Below are positions 34,933 to 44,655 of a stretch of 64,000 bases of DNA, in pieces (position 1 is the first letter of the stretch; each line of letters begins with the position of its first letter). Location: contig NZ_JBCJKP010000001.1 in NCBI RefSeq assembly GCF_039503195.1, positions 186,001-250,000 of the forward strand, written 5' to 3'. A program made the translations under genes and the position numbers. The notes beneath the pieces are model-generated. The model saw only the letters and a program-made list of their open reading frames with translations. It did no database searches and was not told the DNA's origin. The DNA comes from Streptomyces mirabilis. Its GTDB lineage: Bacteria; Actinomycetota; Actinomycetes; Streptomycetales; Streptomycetaceae.

Positions 34933-36156
34933 TCAGGTGGCGGGCAGGGCGTGGGTGTCGGTGCGCTCGAGGTCGATCAGTAGCCGCTCGAGGTCGGTCA
35001 TCAGCGATCCGTAGACGTGCCAGGCATGTGGGCGGGCCAGGGTGCCGTGCCCGACCAGGTTGGTCATGGTGTCGTGCCAGGACTGGGCGCGTTCCAACGC
35101 CCCCCGCAGCCGCTTCCGGGCGGCGTCCTGGTCGGCCGGCTCCGGCCCGTACGGTGCGACGAACGTCTCCACCGCATCGCCGGCCAGCTCCAGCAGCTCG
35201 GCGTAGCGCTCCAGGAAGACCGGGCCGAGGCAGCGGGCGCCCCCGTCGTCCGCATTGTCGGCGAGTGTCCGGGCGATGCCGCGGATCTGGAATGAGACAC
35301 CGCGCAGAGCGTGCCATAGCTCACTGTGTGTAACCGAGCCGCAGCGGCCGAAGGCGCAGCGGGTGTTCCAGCGCAAGGACTCCTGGCCCTCCTCAACGTG
35401 CTGCTGCGCCTCACCGACCAGCCGCTCCAAGCCGCGGGCCTGCTCCAGCCAGAGGTCGGCCCGGTCGAGGTCTTGGCGCTCGCACAGGCCGCCGCCCATC
35501 TGGCGGAGCAGCGCGCCCATCGACCCGGCGAGATCACGGATGGCGGTGTCGGACTGGGCGAGGTGGAGTGGCGGCAGGACGAGAGCGTTCACCGCGATAC
35601 CGGTTGCTCCGCCCAGTACGGTGCCGATCGCCGCGAGGATCGCATGGCCGACCGGGGCCGCGGTGGCCGCGGTGGCCGCAGCGAGGGTGAGCACCGCGCT
35701 GGAGGCGATTTGCAGACGGTCGTCGGAGATCTGGCGGCCTGCGGTGACCAGGGTGATCGCCAGGACGGCGGCCACCGTTCCGACGGCCGAGCCGAGCAGC
35801 CAGACCACCAAGAGCGCCAGCGCGGTTCCGGCGATCCGGGTGAAGGCGCTGTGCAGGGCCCGGTTCACCGAGCGGTAGACGGTGGAGGTGTTCACCAGGA
35901 GCAGCGCACCGGCCACGGCAAGGTACTGGTCCTGCACGGGCATCCAGCGGATGGTGGCACCCCACGCAAGCACCGCGGCGATCAGGCTCTTGAAGAGGTG
36001 CACGGCGGCGTGGCTGTCGCCCGAGCGAGGCGTGTGGGTCCACGAGGCCGCTTTGAACGACGGATAGGACGCAAAAGAAAAACGCACAAAAGGTAGATTG
36101 CCACAGGCTTGCTTGGTCGACGGGTGCCCTCCATCACATCCGGCCGCGCCAGACAT
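34933..36156 (-). CDS. FUSC-family membrane protein (aromatic acid exporter type)
   Basis: About 407 residues. Six short helices in the N-terminal half (HLFKSLIAAVLAWGATI, DQYLAVAGALLLVNTSTVY, IAGTALALLVVWLLGSAVGT, VAAVLAITLVTAG, VLTLAAATAATAAPVG and ILAAIGTVLGGATGIAVNAL) are followed by a long helical cytoplasmic domain (about 200-400). This is the half-size FUSC build associated with efflux of aromatic carboxylates and similar compounds. The start is uncertain: ATG 36156 lacks a clear ribosome site, and other in-frame starts exist up to 36429 and down to GTG about 36090. It is convergent with the reductase upstream. Confidence 0.75.
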   Translation of the reverse strand: MSGAAGCDGGHPSTKQACGNLPFVRFSFASYPSFKAASWTHTPRSGDSHAAVHLFKSLIAAVLAWGATIRWMPVQDQYLAVAGALLLVNTSTVYRSVNRALHSAFTRIAGTALALLVVWLLGSAVGTVAAVLAITLVTAGRQISDDRLQIASSAVLTLAAATAATAAPVGHAILAAIGTVLGGATGIAVNALVLPPLHLAQSDTAIRDLAGSMGALLRQMGGGLCERQDLDRADLWLEQARGLERLVGEAQQHVEEGQESLRWNTRCAFGRCGSVTHSELWHALRGVSFQIRGIARTLADNADDGGARCLGPVFLERYAELLELAGDAVETFVAPYGPEPADQDAARKRLRGALERAQSWHDTMTNLVGHGTLARPHAWHVYGSLMTDLERLLIDLERTDTHALPAT

Positions 36157-36579
36157 GATGCGATCAGCCCATTTCGCAGGCCGGCATACGACTCCACGGG
36201 GTGCGCACGGCACCACGGCATCTGTCGCTGTCTCCTTCGTCACAGGTTCCACGCGCAAACTTTGCTTGTGCACTCGGTATATTCGGGCACAGGCCGGAGA
36301 CGACAGCTCTCCGACACCGCTCTCCCGCTGCAGGCTCCGTCCTCGCGACGGACACGGCAACGAAGCCATCAGCGAGCGGTAGGCCCCAGGCACCTCTTGG
36401 TGCATCGTCCCCGGCCCGCTCGTCAGCACCGGCCCGTGCGTTGCGGCCCGTGGGTCATTGCCCTGTCCACCGCGACAGCAGCGACGACGGACATACCTGC
36501 GTCCGCTGCACCCGGGCTATCGGCCGGCTGCACCCAAAGTGCACAACTTCCCCGACACCACAAAGAAGGACACCCCCCA

Positions 36580-37053
36580 ATGAACCTGAAACTTGAACTC
36601 CTCGTACTGCCCGTCTCGGACGTCGACCGCGCCAAGGCCTTCTACGAGGCCCTGGGGTTCCGCCTGGACGTGGACTACACCGCCAACGAGGAATTCCGGG
36701 TGGTGCACTTCACACCGCCGGGCTCGGAGTGCTCGATCATCTTCGGCGACGGTATGACCACCGCCGCGCCCGGCTCGACCCAGGGCCTCTACCTCATCGT
36801 CTCGGACATCGAGCAGGCCCGCACCGACCTCGTCGCCCGCGGCATCGATGTCAGCGAGATCTTCCACGACGCCGGAGGCCTGCTCCACCACGGCCACGAC
36901 GCCGGGGACACCGTGCACAACGGTCCCGGCCAGGAGCGGCTTGCCGGTGTGCACCCCGAGCGCGCTTCCTACGGCTCCTACCTCACCTTCAGCGACCCGG
37001 ACGGCAACGGCTGGGTGCTCCAGGAGGTGAAGCAGCGGCTCGCCGGCCGCTGA
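36580..37053 (+). CDS. VOC-superfamily (glyoxalase/dioxygenase fold) protein
   Basis: 157 residues: two paired beta-alpha-beta modules. Module one starts LKLELLVLPVSDVDRAKAFY and EALGFRLDVDY; the metal-type histidine is in FRVVHFTPPGSECSII. Module two has GLYLIVSDIEQARTDLVARG and ends YLTFSDPDGNGWVLQEVKQ, with the glutamate that usually ligates the metal. Members isomerise methylglyoxal-thiol adducts, cleave catechols or bind bleomycin-type drugs; which applies here is not decided. ATG with AAGAAGGA ten bases upstream. A decayed copy lies at 32.8 kb. Confidence 0.88.
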   Translation: MNLKLELLVLPVSDVDRAKAFYEALGFRLDVDYTANEEFRVVHFTPPGSECSIIFGDGMTTAAPGSTQGLYLIVSDIEQARTDLVARGIDVSEIFHDAGGLLHHGHDAGDTVHNGPGQERLAGVHPERASYGSYLTFSDPDGNGWVLQEVKQRLAGR

Positions 37054-37201
37054 CAGCACACCGGCACGGCCGGGCACGGTCGGCCGTGACCGTCCCCGGC
37101 CACGACCCCCGACCCGAGTGCATCACCGGCAAACCCGAACCGGACCCGGCAGCAAGCACACGGCGACGTACTCCGGGCAGCCCGAGTCTCGGGTGCTGAC
37201 G

Positions 37202-37247
37202 CCGGACCGCTGGGTGTGCAGGCAAGCATCACCGCCCAGCGGTCCGG
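37202..37247. terminator. Terminator-like hairpin after VOC gene
   Basis: Perfect 13-base arms CCGGACCGCTGGG and CCCAGCGGTCCGG with a 20-base loop, about 150 bases after the VOC stop. No T-run follows, as is common in Streptomyces. Confidence 0.55.
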
Positions 37248-37527
37248 CCACCACCGGGCCGCGCCAACCGCCCGGACTGATCTAGCTTGACCAGCCATAT
37301 CCGTCCGCGATGCGGCAGACCTCCCGGCCACCGGGCAGCGGCTGAACACCCAGCACGCGGCCGCACGGCCCTTCCATCAGACACCCGGAGTTCGACCTCG
37401 GGTGCCACCGAAGCACCGTCACCGGCCAGGCATCAAGCCGCTTCGGCGACGAACCGGCGTGCAGCAGACACCGCTACAGGCACGCAAGCCGGAACAGCTG
37501 GCTTAGTGACGCAAGAACGGAGCAGTG

Positions 37528-38964
37528 ATGAACGAAACCCGCACCTACGATGTGATTGTCATCGGCGCAGGTCCGGTCGGTGAGAACGTGGCCGAACGGG
37601 CCCGCGCCGCCGGTCTCAGCACCGTGATCGTCGAACGAGAACTCCTCGGCGGCGAGTGCTCGTACTGGGCCTGTGACCCCAGCAAGGCCCTGCTCCGGCC
37701 GGTGGTGGCGCACGCCGACGCGCGCCGCATACCAGGCCTGCGCCAGGCAGTCACCGGACCCCTGGACGTCGCCGCGGTCCTCGCCCACCGCGACGCCATG
37801 GCCTCGCACTGGATGGACGACGATCAGGTTGCATGGCTGAACTCGGTGGACGTCGACCTGATCCGCGGCCATGGCCGGCTTGCCGGCACCCGCCAGGTCG
37901 CCGTGCAGACTGCCGAAGGCCACACCATCCAGTTGACCGCCCGGCATGCCGTGGCCATCTCCACCGGCACCAGCGCCGCCCTGCCCCCCATGCCCGGAAT
38001 CGAGGCCGTCGACCCCTGGACCAGCCGCGAGGCCACCAGCGCCGCCCAGGTACCCAGGCGCCTCGCCGTGGTCGGCGGCGGCGTGGTGGCCGTCGAAATG
38101 GCCACCGCCTGGCAGGCCCTGGGCTCCCAGGTCACCATGCTGGTCCTCGAGAATGCGCTGCTGGAGCGGATGGAGCCGTTCGCAGGCGAGATGGTCGCCG
38201 ACGGACTGCGCGACGCCGGCGTCGACATCCGCTTCGGGGTCTCCGTGACTTCCCTTGTGCGTGAGGGCGGTAGCAACCGGGAAGTGCGGATCACGCTGTC
38301 GGACGGGAGTGAACTGGCTGCGGACGAGATCCTGTTGGCCACCGGCCGGGCCCCGCGCACCGCCGACCTCGGCCTGGAGACCGTCGGCCTCACCCCCGGT
38401 GACTGGCTCACCGTGGACGACACCTTCCGCGTGACGGCCATCGCCGACGACTGGCTCTACGCAGTGGGTGACGTCAACCGCCGTGCCCTGATGACCCACC
38501 AGGGAAAGTATCAGGCCCGGATCGCCGGCGCCGTCATCGGCGCCCGGGCCAACGGCGAGCCTGTCGATGACACCGCGTGGGGCGCCCACGCCGCCACCGC
38601 CGACCACGCCGCTGTGCCCCAGGTCGTCTTCACCCACCCGGAAGTCGCCGCCGTCGGCCTGACCACCCGCGAGGCCGAGCAGAACGGACGCCGGATCAAG
38701 GTCGTGGACTACGACCTCGCACACGTCGCCGGTGCCCACCAGTACGGCGAGGACTACCGCGGCAGGGCCCGCATGCTCATCGACCTCGACCGCGGCACCG
38801 TCGCCGGAGTCACCTTCACCGGCCCCGGCGTCGGCGAACTCGTGCACTCCGCCACCATCGCCGTCGCAGGCGAAGTCCCGCTCGAGCGGCTCTGGCACGC
38901 CGTCCCCGCCTTCCCCACCCTCGGTGAAGTCTGGCTCAGGCTTCTCGAAGCCCACCGAGGCTGA
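37528..38964 (+). CDS. FAD/NAD(P)-dependent disulfide oxidoreductase (dihydrolipoyl-dehydrogenase-like)
   Basis: 478 residues. FAD motif YDVIVIGAGPVGENVAERA, redox cysteines in GGECSYWACDPSKALLRP (C-x4-C), NAD(P)H motif RRLAVVGGGVVAVEMA, second FAD motif WLYAVGDVNRRALMTHQGKY, and a C-terminal dimerisation domain. The final histidine-glutamate base of true lipoamide dehydrogenases (HPxxxE) is replaced by AVPAFPTLGEVW, as in the actinomycete subgroup of unknown substrate. ATG with GGAGC six bases upstream. It is the second such flavoenzyme within 4 kb, pointing to thiol or quinone redox chemistry in this block. Confidence 0.88.
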   Translation: MNETRTYDVIVIGAGPVGENVAERARAAGLSTVIVERELLGGECSYWACDPSKALLRPVVAHADARRIPGLRQAVTGPLDVAAVLAHRDAMASHWMDDDQVAWLNSVDVDLIRGHGRLAGTRQVAVQTAEGHTIQLTARHAVAISTGTSAALPPMPGIEAVDPWTSREATSAAQVPRRLAVVGGGVVAVEMATAWQALGSQVTMLVLENALLERMEPFAGEMVADGLRDAGVDIRFGVSVTSLVREGGSNREVRITLSDGSELAADEILLATGRAPRTADLGLETVGLTPGDWLTVDDTFRVTAIADDWLYAVGDVNRRALMTHQGKYQARIAGAVIGARANGEPVDDTAWGAHAATADHAAVPQVVFTHPEVAAVGLTTREAEQNGRRIKVVDYDLAHVAGAHQYGEDYRGRARMLIDLDRGTVAGVTFTGPGVGELVHSATIAVAGEVPLERLWHAVPAFPTLGEVWLRLLEAHRG

Positions 38965-39015
38965 CAACCACACCCCCGCGCCGAGAGGACGCGCCACCGG
39001 GCAACCCAGGAAAGA

Positions 39016-39058
39016 CCCCCGCGCGGCAACCGAGACCGTATCCCGGTTGCGCGGGGAC
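39016..39058. terminator. Terminator-like hairpin
   Basis: Arms CCCCGCGCGGCAACCG and CGGTTGCGCGGGG pair apart from a three-base bulge; loop AGACCGTATCC. It lies about 50 bases after the reductase stop. Confidence 0.55.
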
Positions 39059-39342
39059 AGTGGTCAGCGAAGGTGGCGTGGGCGGCCTGCTCAATGGTGC
39101 TGGAAGACCGAGACGGACCGACACGCTCCCGCCCGCACCTGCGGGAGCGAAAGGCGGCGATGGTGACCAGCGCCTTGCCCATTGAAGGCGGTGGCCTGGG
39201 GGATCACGGCGCTGCCACGAGACGGGGTGGCAAGCATCGTTTCAGGGTGCCGACGGCAGCCGGCGGGCGATTTGAGGCCCCAATCCTCCTGCCGGAGCGT
39301 AGCGAGGTACCCCCATGTACCCGTCACCAGTTTACCTTGCGT

Positions 39343-39357
39343 CCAATATAAGATTGG
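39343..39357. promoter_or_regulatory. Candidate OhrR operator
   Basis: CCAAT and ATTGG arms around ATAAG, about 70 bases upstream of ohrR, in the only AT-rich patch of the intergenic region. A second half-site CGATTGG follows at about 39377-39383. Confidence 0.4.
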
Positions 39358-39426
39358 GCGTTGAACCGTTGCGCTCGATTGGACGTAGCCTTGTGAGTGA
39401 AGGACAAGCGGGAGAGAGGAGTCGTG

Positions 39427-39912
39427 ATGAGTGAGTCCAAGGGGGGCAGTGAACCAGACGTCGAGCAGGTCCAGGCGCCCGAGGGCAGTCTGCTTCTCGA
39501 GGATCAGATGTGCTTCGCCCTGTATGCGGCGCAGCGGGCGCTGACGAACCGCTACCGTCCGTTGCTGGAGGAGCTCGATCTGACCTATCCCCAGTACCTG
39601 GTGATGCTGGTCCTGTGGGAGCACGGCGCCCTGTCCATCAAGACCCTGGGCACGCTTTTGCAGCTCGACTACGGCACTCTGACGCCGCTTCTCAAGCGTC
39701 TGCAAGCACGCGAGCTGATCCGGCGCGAACGGCAGGCAAGCGACGAGCGCTCGGTGCAGATCACCCTCACCCCGCAAGGGGCCGAGCTCCGCGAACGCGC
39801 TCGCCCCATCCCCGCCGCCATAGGCAAGGCCGTGGGCTTGGCCGACTGGGAGGTCGGCGCTGCCAAGTCCCTCCTGGAGCGTCTGACCGCCAACGTCACC
39901 GCGCACGACTGA
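39427..39912 (+). CDS. ohrR: OhrR-type MarR regulator (organic peroxide sensor)
   Basis: 161 residues. The OhrR signature is intact: LLLEDQMCFALYAAQRALTN with the single reactive cysteine, the tyrosine-rich LLEELDLTYPQYLVMLVLWE, recognition helix DYGTLTPLLKRLQARELI and wing SDERSVQITLT. In this family the cysteine is oxidised by organic hydroperoxides, releasing DNA and inducing an Ohr peroxidase. No ohr gene is adjacent, so its targets lie elsewhere or among the redox genes here. ATG chosen because GAGGAG lies five bases upstream. Confidence 0.9.
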   Translation: MSESKGGSEPDVEQVQAPEGSLLLEDQMCFALYAAQRALTNRYRPLLEELDLTYPQYLVMLVLWEHGALSIKTLGTLLQLDYGTLTPLLKRLQARELIRRERQASDERSVQITLTPQGAELRERARPIPAAIGKAVGLADWEVGAAKSLLERLTANVTAHD

Positions 39913-40137
39913 CCCGGCTGCCGCCTTTCGCCGATCCGCCGCGAGCGACGTCTCGGACCAGATCGCGGCCGAGGCCCGTGCCGGGCTGGTACCACGACGG
40001 TGAGCGTCCTAGCGCGCCCGGTTGCTGCATGAGCCAGGGCGGGGCTTTCTGGAGAAGAGCCGCCCGGTGTATCTGCCGGGTGGACGAGCCTGCCGCCGGC
40101 ACAGGGTGGGCAGGGATCCAGGCGGAGGTGCTTTGGG

Positions 40138-42440
40138 ATGCCCGACAATGACGTGCTTGCGCTCATTGACGAGGGCGGCCGAGTGGTCGAGTGGGGACGC
40201 CTGGCGGAGGAGCTGTTCGGATGGTCCGCCGAGGAGGCTGTCGGCCAGTCTCTGAGCGTGCTCATGCGCGAGGCCGCCACGTCTGACGACTGGCGGCGGA
40301 AACGGTTCTCCGAGACGGCCGCTGTGCTGGTCAAGCCAGTGCTGCAGGGCACCTCCATGGTGTGGCAGGTGACCGTAACCGAGGATGCCGTCTCAAGGCA
40401 GGACAAGGCGGTCCTGCAGACCGTGTTCTCCCAGTCCGCGGTGGAACTGTACGTGCTGGACGACCAGCTGCGCGTGGTCCGCATGAGCCCCCCGCCCACG
40501 GGCTGCAGGAAGGCACGGTAAAACACCTGGTGGGTAGGTATTTCACCGAGGTGTACGCCTTTGAACGCCCCGAGGACGAAGCCGCCGTGGCGCAAGGCGT
40601 CCTCGAAAGCGGGGAGCCGGTGGTCGATCGGCTCCTCCGAGACGTCGAGGTGCCGGGTCGGCCCGGAAGGCGCATCTTCACCGTCTCCTACTTCCGCCTG
40701 GAAGATTCCCACGGCGATGTGCTCGGACTGGTGGTGCCCGTGGTCGACGTCACCGAACGGGAAAACGCCCGCAACCGCCTGGCGCTGCTGGACACGGTCC
40801 GCGCCCAGGTGGGGCACCGGATGCACGTGATGGACGTGTGCCGGGAGCTGGTGGAGGCAGTGGTGCCCAGCTTCGCGGGCAGCGCCGACGTCGAGGTGGT
40901 CGAGGACGTCGTCCGCGGAGAGGACCCTCCCCCGACCCCGGCCCCACAGGACCTTCCCCTGCGCCGTACGGCGTCCCGGAGCCTCATCTGCGGAGCCCCG
41001 GTCGCAACCGTTCGCCCCCTGCCCCCTGCTACCCCCTACTCGCGCATCCTGTCCGACCTCAGGCCGCGGCTCGTCGCAATCGAGGAGGACAGCTCCTGGC
41101 TGGCCGCCGACCCGATCCGAGCCGCCGTGATCAAACGATCAGGAGCCCACTGCATGATCGTGGCGCCGCTGACCTTGCACGGCCAGGCTCTGGGCGTAGT
41201 CAGCTTCTACCGCCACCAGAACGAAGCCCCCTTCGAGGAGGACGACGTCATGGTGGCATCCGCAATGTGCGCTCATGCCGCACTGTGCCTCAACAACGCC
41301 CATCGGTACATGCGTGAATGGATCATCGCATCCACTGCTCAACGCAGGCTTCTCCCCCGGCCTCCGGCAACACGGACCACCGTGGAAATCTCTCCACTGC
41401 ACCTTCCCAGTCCCCAGGGCGGCGGCGCTTGGTACGACGCGATCCCGCTGCCCGGCGTGCGGACCGCGCTGATCGTCGGCGACGTCGCAAGGCAGGGCAT
41501 CGCCGCAGCCATCACCATGGGCCTGCTACGGACCGCCGTTCACACCCTCGCGGCCCTGGACCTGCCGCCCGACGAGCTACTGGCCCGTCTCAGCGACACC
41601 GCGGCCCGCCTGCTGTCCGCACGCGCCGCGATGCCTCCCATGGACCCCCTCGACCGCGAGCCGCTCACCGCCAGATGCGCCATCGCAATCTACGACCCGG
41701 TCGAGCTCACCTGCACCATCGCCCGTGCCGGCTTGCCGGAACCAGTCGCAGTCTTCCCCGACGGCACCTCGGCCGTCCTGCCCGCCTCACCAGGCCCCCT
41801 GCTCACTGGAACAGACAACGCCCCATTCCCTGCCACCACCGTCGGCCTCCCCGAAGGGAGCACACTGGCGATGGGCACGGCCGCACTCGCGGACGAGGTA
41901 CTGGCGCCATCCGGCCCTTTGCATCCGCTCCTGGACGGCGCCAGCACCAGGCCCCTGTCTGAGCTACGCGACACCATCGCCTCCGCGTTCCGAGGTTCCC
42001 CGAGCAACGAAACCTTGCTGCTGCTCGCCCGCACCAAGGCACTGCCCGCAGACCACGTACTGACCCGCTCACTGCCGGACCACCCCAAGGCAGCCTCGCT
42101 CGCCCGCGAAGCGACCCGCCACCAGCTGGAACTGTGGGGCGTGGACGAGGAAACAGCGTCCACCACCGAGCTCATCGTCAGTGAGTTCGTCGGCAACGCA
42201 ATCCGCTACGGCGCCCCTCCCCTGCGACTGCGCCTGATACTGGAGCAGAAACTGACCTGCGAGGTCAGCGACGCCGCGACCAGCGCCCCGCACGTCAAAC
42301 ATGCCCGCACCATCGACGAGACCGGCCGCGGACTGTTCATCATCGCAGCACTCGCGGACCATTGGGGCGCCCGCTTCCAGGAACAAGGCAAGAGCGTCTG
42401 GGCAGAGCAGTCGATGGCACACCCGCTGTCACTGAAGTAA
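40138..42440 (+). pseudogene. PAS-PAS-GAF-SpoIIE-HATPase protein, frameshifted at a C run
   Basis: Two frames make one protein. PAS-1 (LALIDEGGRVVEWGRLAEE) and the start of PAS-2 (VELYVLDDQLRVVRMSP) are in the first frame. The rest of PAS-2 (LQEGTVKHLVGRYF), a GAF domain (SGAHCMIVAPLTLHG, QALGVVSF), a PP2C/SpoIIE domain and a histidine-kinase-like ATPase (TELIVSEFVGNAIRYG, DETGRGLFIIAAL) are in the second. The break is at six C residues (40488-40493); adding one C gives SPPAHGLQEG. Such proteins tune sigma factors in Streptomyces. The phosphatase motif reads QGGGAWYDAIPL, lacking the metal Asp of GGDWYD. Confidence 0.75.
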
Positions 42441-42857
42441 CGGGCATTGCACGACGATCATCTGGCGGTGGGTGCTGCCTTTGCGTCCCGCTCCGTCGCT
42501 GGCGCGGTGGTGGGGCAGCGAGAGCTTCGGGCCGGCGATGCCGCCCTTGTCCAGGAAACCCGAGGCCCCGCAGGGCTTCGAAGGCTGCCGGTCCATGGTG
42601 TCGGCCCTTCGCGGGTCGGCGAGTTCCGGCGAGCGAGGGGCATCGACGCCCAGAGATGTGGATGGGAGCGCAGTGCACTATCAGCTCTACGACCACGCAC
42701 GGACGGGAGGCTGTGTGCCCACCTCCGGCTGTCGAGGGTCTCAACTGCGAGACCCTCGACAGCCCCGGTCTAGTGCCGTACTCGCCGACCCAGGCCCTGC
42801 GGGGCGGGCATTGGGGCCCTAGGCCGGGAGCGTGCGCAGATGGTCGGGGACGGTCGT
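42441..42857. other. Intergenic region between convergent genes
   Basis: It holds a strong hairpin (42728-42763) and no gene that I can support. Confidence 0.5.
42728..42763. terminator. Strong bidirectional terminator hairpin
   Basis: Perfect 15-base arms GCTGTCGAGGGTCTC and GAGACCCTCGACAGC with a six-base loop AACTGC, between the convergent SpoIIE-like gene and epoxide hydrolase 3. Confidence 0.75.
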
Positions 42858-44054
42858 CTAGCGCAGCGGCCGGAAGCCGGCGCGGACCTCATCGACGAGC
42901 AGTTGCGGCTGCTCCCAGGCGGCGAAGTGACCGCCCTTGGGGAGCCTGTTGTAGTGGATGAGGTTGGGGTAGGCCTGCTCGGACCAGCTCTTGGGGGCCT
43001 GGTAGAGCTCGTCGGGGAAGACGCTCACGGCGACCGGGAGGGTTACGTCGTTGATGCCGAAGAAGGAGGTCTTGTTCTCGGCGTAGAGGCGGGCCGCGGA
43101 GACCGCCGTGTTGGTCAGCCAGAAGAGGGTGATGTTGTCCAGGACGTCGTCACGGCTCAGGCCCTCGGTGACTCCGGCGAAGACCCGGGAGATGAGGGCC
43201 AGGCTGGCCGCGTCGTGGTCGAGCAGGAAGGCCGCCAGGCCGACCGGGGAGTCCACCAGGCCGGTCAGGGTCTGCGGGCGCGAGCCCATCATGTAGGCGT
43301 AGTAGACGTGCCGGTAGACGAAGTCCAGCTGCTCGACAGCGGCCTTCTCCTCGTCGGAGAGCGACAGGCCCGCAGGCAGCGGGTTGCCCGCGATGAGCGC
43401 GGCGTCGATGTCCGCCGGAATCACCTTGGGCATGTTGGTGTGGATGCCGATCAGGCCCTCGGGCTCCTGCGCACCCATCAGGTCGGTGACGATCGCGCCC
43501 CAGTCGCCGCCCTGCGCGACGTACTTGGTGTAGCCCAGGCGCTTCATCAACTCGCCCCAGGCGCGGGCGATACGCTCGGGCCCCCATCCGGTGGTGGTCG
43601 GCTTACCTGAGAAGCCGTATCCGGGCATAGAGGGGATCACTACGTGGAAGGCGTCCGCGGCGCTGCCGCCGTGGGCGGTGGGGTTGACCAGCGGGTCGAT
43701 GATCTTCAGCTGCTCGATGACCGAGCCTGGCCAGCCATGGGTGACGATCAGCGGCAGCGCGTCCTCATGCTTGGAGCGGACGTGGATGAAGTGGATGTCC
43801 AGCCCATCGATCTCGGTGGTGAAATTCGGCAACGCCTTCAGCTTGGCCTCGGCCTTGCGCCAGTCGTACTCCTCCGCCCAGTACCGAGCGAGCTCCTTCA
43901 TCGTCTCCAGCTGCACGCCCTGCGACTGGTCCGCAACGGTCTCCTTCTCAGGCCACCGCGCCGCCTTGATCCGCGCACGCAGGTCCTCGAGCTCCGCGTC
44001 GGAGAACTCGAACGTGAATGGCCGGATCGCAGGGGTTCCGGAAATATCAGACAT
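42858..44054 (-). CDS. Epoxide hydrolase, third copy
   Basis: 398 residues, cytoplasmic. N-terminal domain IRPFTFEFSDAELEDLRAR, oxyanion HGWPGS, nucleophile aspartate in QGGDWGAI, and catalytic histidine in KGGHFAAWEQPQ. It is a clearly diverged relative of the twin enzymes at 29.6-32.3 kb and has its own lid sequence (PKVIPADIDAALIAGNP against AGVVPPAVDAALFAGNP). ATG 44054 fits the family start; AAGGGA lies 13 bases upstream, slightly far. The same conserved upstream element as at the cytoplasmic twin lies 175-245 bases upstream in the same relative orientation, so a common regulator is likely. Confidence 0.92.
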   Translation of the reverse strand: MSDISGTPAIRPFTFEFSDAELEDLRARIKAARWPEKETVADQSQGVQLETMKELARYWAEEYDWRKAEAKLKALPNFTTEIDGLDIHFIHVRSKHEDALPLIVTHGWPGSVIEQLKIIDPLVNPTAHGGSAADAFHVVIPSMPGYGFSGKPTTTGWGPERIARAWGELMKRLGYTKYVAQGGDWGAIVTDLMGAQEPEGLIGIHTNMPKVIPADIDAALIAGNPLPAGLSLSDEEKAAVEQLDFVYRHVYYAYMMGSRPQTLTGLVDSPVGLAAFLLDHDAASLALISRVFAGVTEGLSRDDVLDNITLFWLTNTAVSAARLYAENKTSFFGINDVTLPVAVSVFPDELYQAPKSWSEQAYPNLIHYNRLPKGGHFAAWEQPQLLVDEVRAGFRPLR

Positions 44055-44227
44055 ATTGGTTTCGTTTCCCTTGGTTTCTGAGTTCACTGGAAGCCGTGAA
44101 GGGCAGGCGTCGAAGCCGGGCTCGCAGGGATTTCGCCTGCGGTGAACCTGGTCGTGTTCCGCCGCCGGACGGTGGCGTGTTTTCGCGCCGTCCGTCCCTG
44201 TTCGGCCGACGCTTCAATACTGGGTGC

Positions 44228-44300
44228 GGGCTGCCGTCTCGGTAATCCGTCACATGACTTCGGTTGCCAAGGACCGACTGCCGATTGCCTAGGTACGGGT
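44228..44300 (-). promoter_or_regulatory. Conserved upstream element, copy B
   Basis: Minus strand: GTACCTAGGCAATCGGCAG, variable middle, then CATGTGACGGATTACCG. Same block order and spacing as copy A and same orientation to its epoxide hydrolase. A TTGGCA 17 bases before GATTAC would make a promoter. Confidence 0.6.
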
Positions 44301-44583
44301 TCACGTCTTCATGAGCGGTCATGAGCAGCCGATCAGTGGTTCAGGTGGAAGGCCAACGAGAAAGCGGTGCTGCTGGTTTCCCGTCGGCTGGGGTGCGGGC
44401 AGTCCTCGGCCAAGCCGACCCGGGCGTCGGCAACGACCAGCTGTGTGGGCCTGTTGGCTGCCTGTTGGCTGGCGGTCAGCCATTCCCCCGGCGTCCGGCT
44501 GCGGCGGGTCGGTTACGGCATCTGTCGAAGGCGAATTACCAGAGGGGGGTGTGCCGTCCCGCCGGCCCAGACCGTCCGGTGGT

Positions 44584-44655
44584 CGGGTTACCTAGGCAAT
44601 CGGCAGGGCCGTTCGGTGGCCAGGTCATGTGACGGATGACGAGGCGGCGGCCCGC
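44584..44655 (+). promoter_or_regulatory. Conserved upstream element, copy C (orphan, inverted)
   Basis: Plus strand: GGTTACCTAGGCAATCGGC, variable middle, then CATGTGACGGATGACG. It faces right, towards the 3' end of the LAL gene, where no same-strand gene starts. It may be left from a deleted gene or act with copy B. Confidence 0.55.

Larger units (their letters stand above)
38965..39426. other. Intergenic region
   Basis: Contains a terminator-like hairpin and a candidate OhrR operator; no gene supported. Confidence 0.5.

Noticed and set aside
44047..44322. Short minus-strand ORF whose translation (SHVTDYRDGS) resembles one at 32.7 kb
   Set aside because: The similarity is better explained by the conserved DNA element than by a peptide; no ribosome site or consistent frame in copy C.
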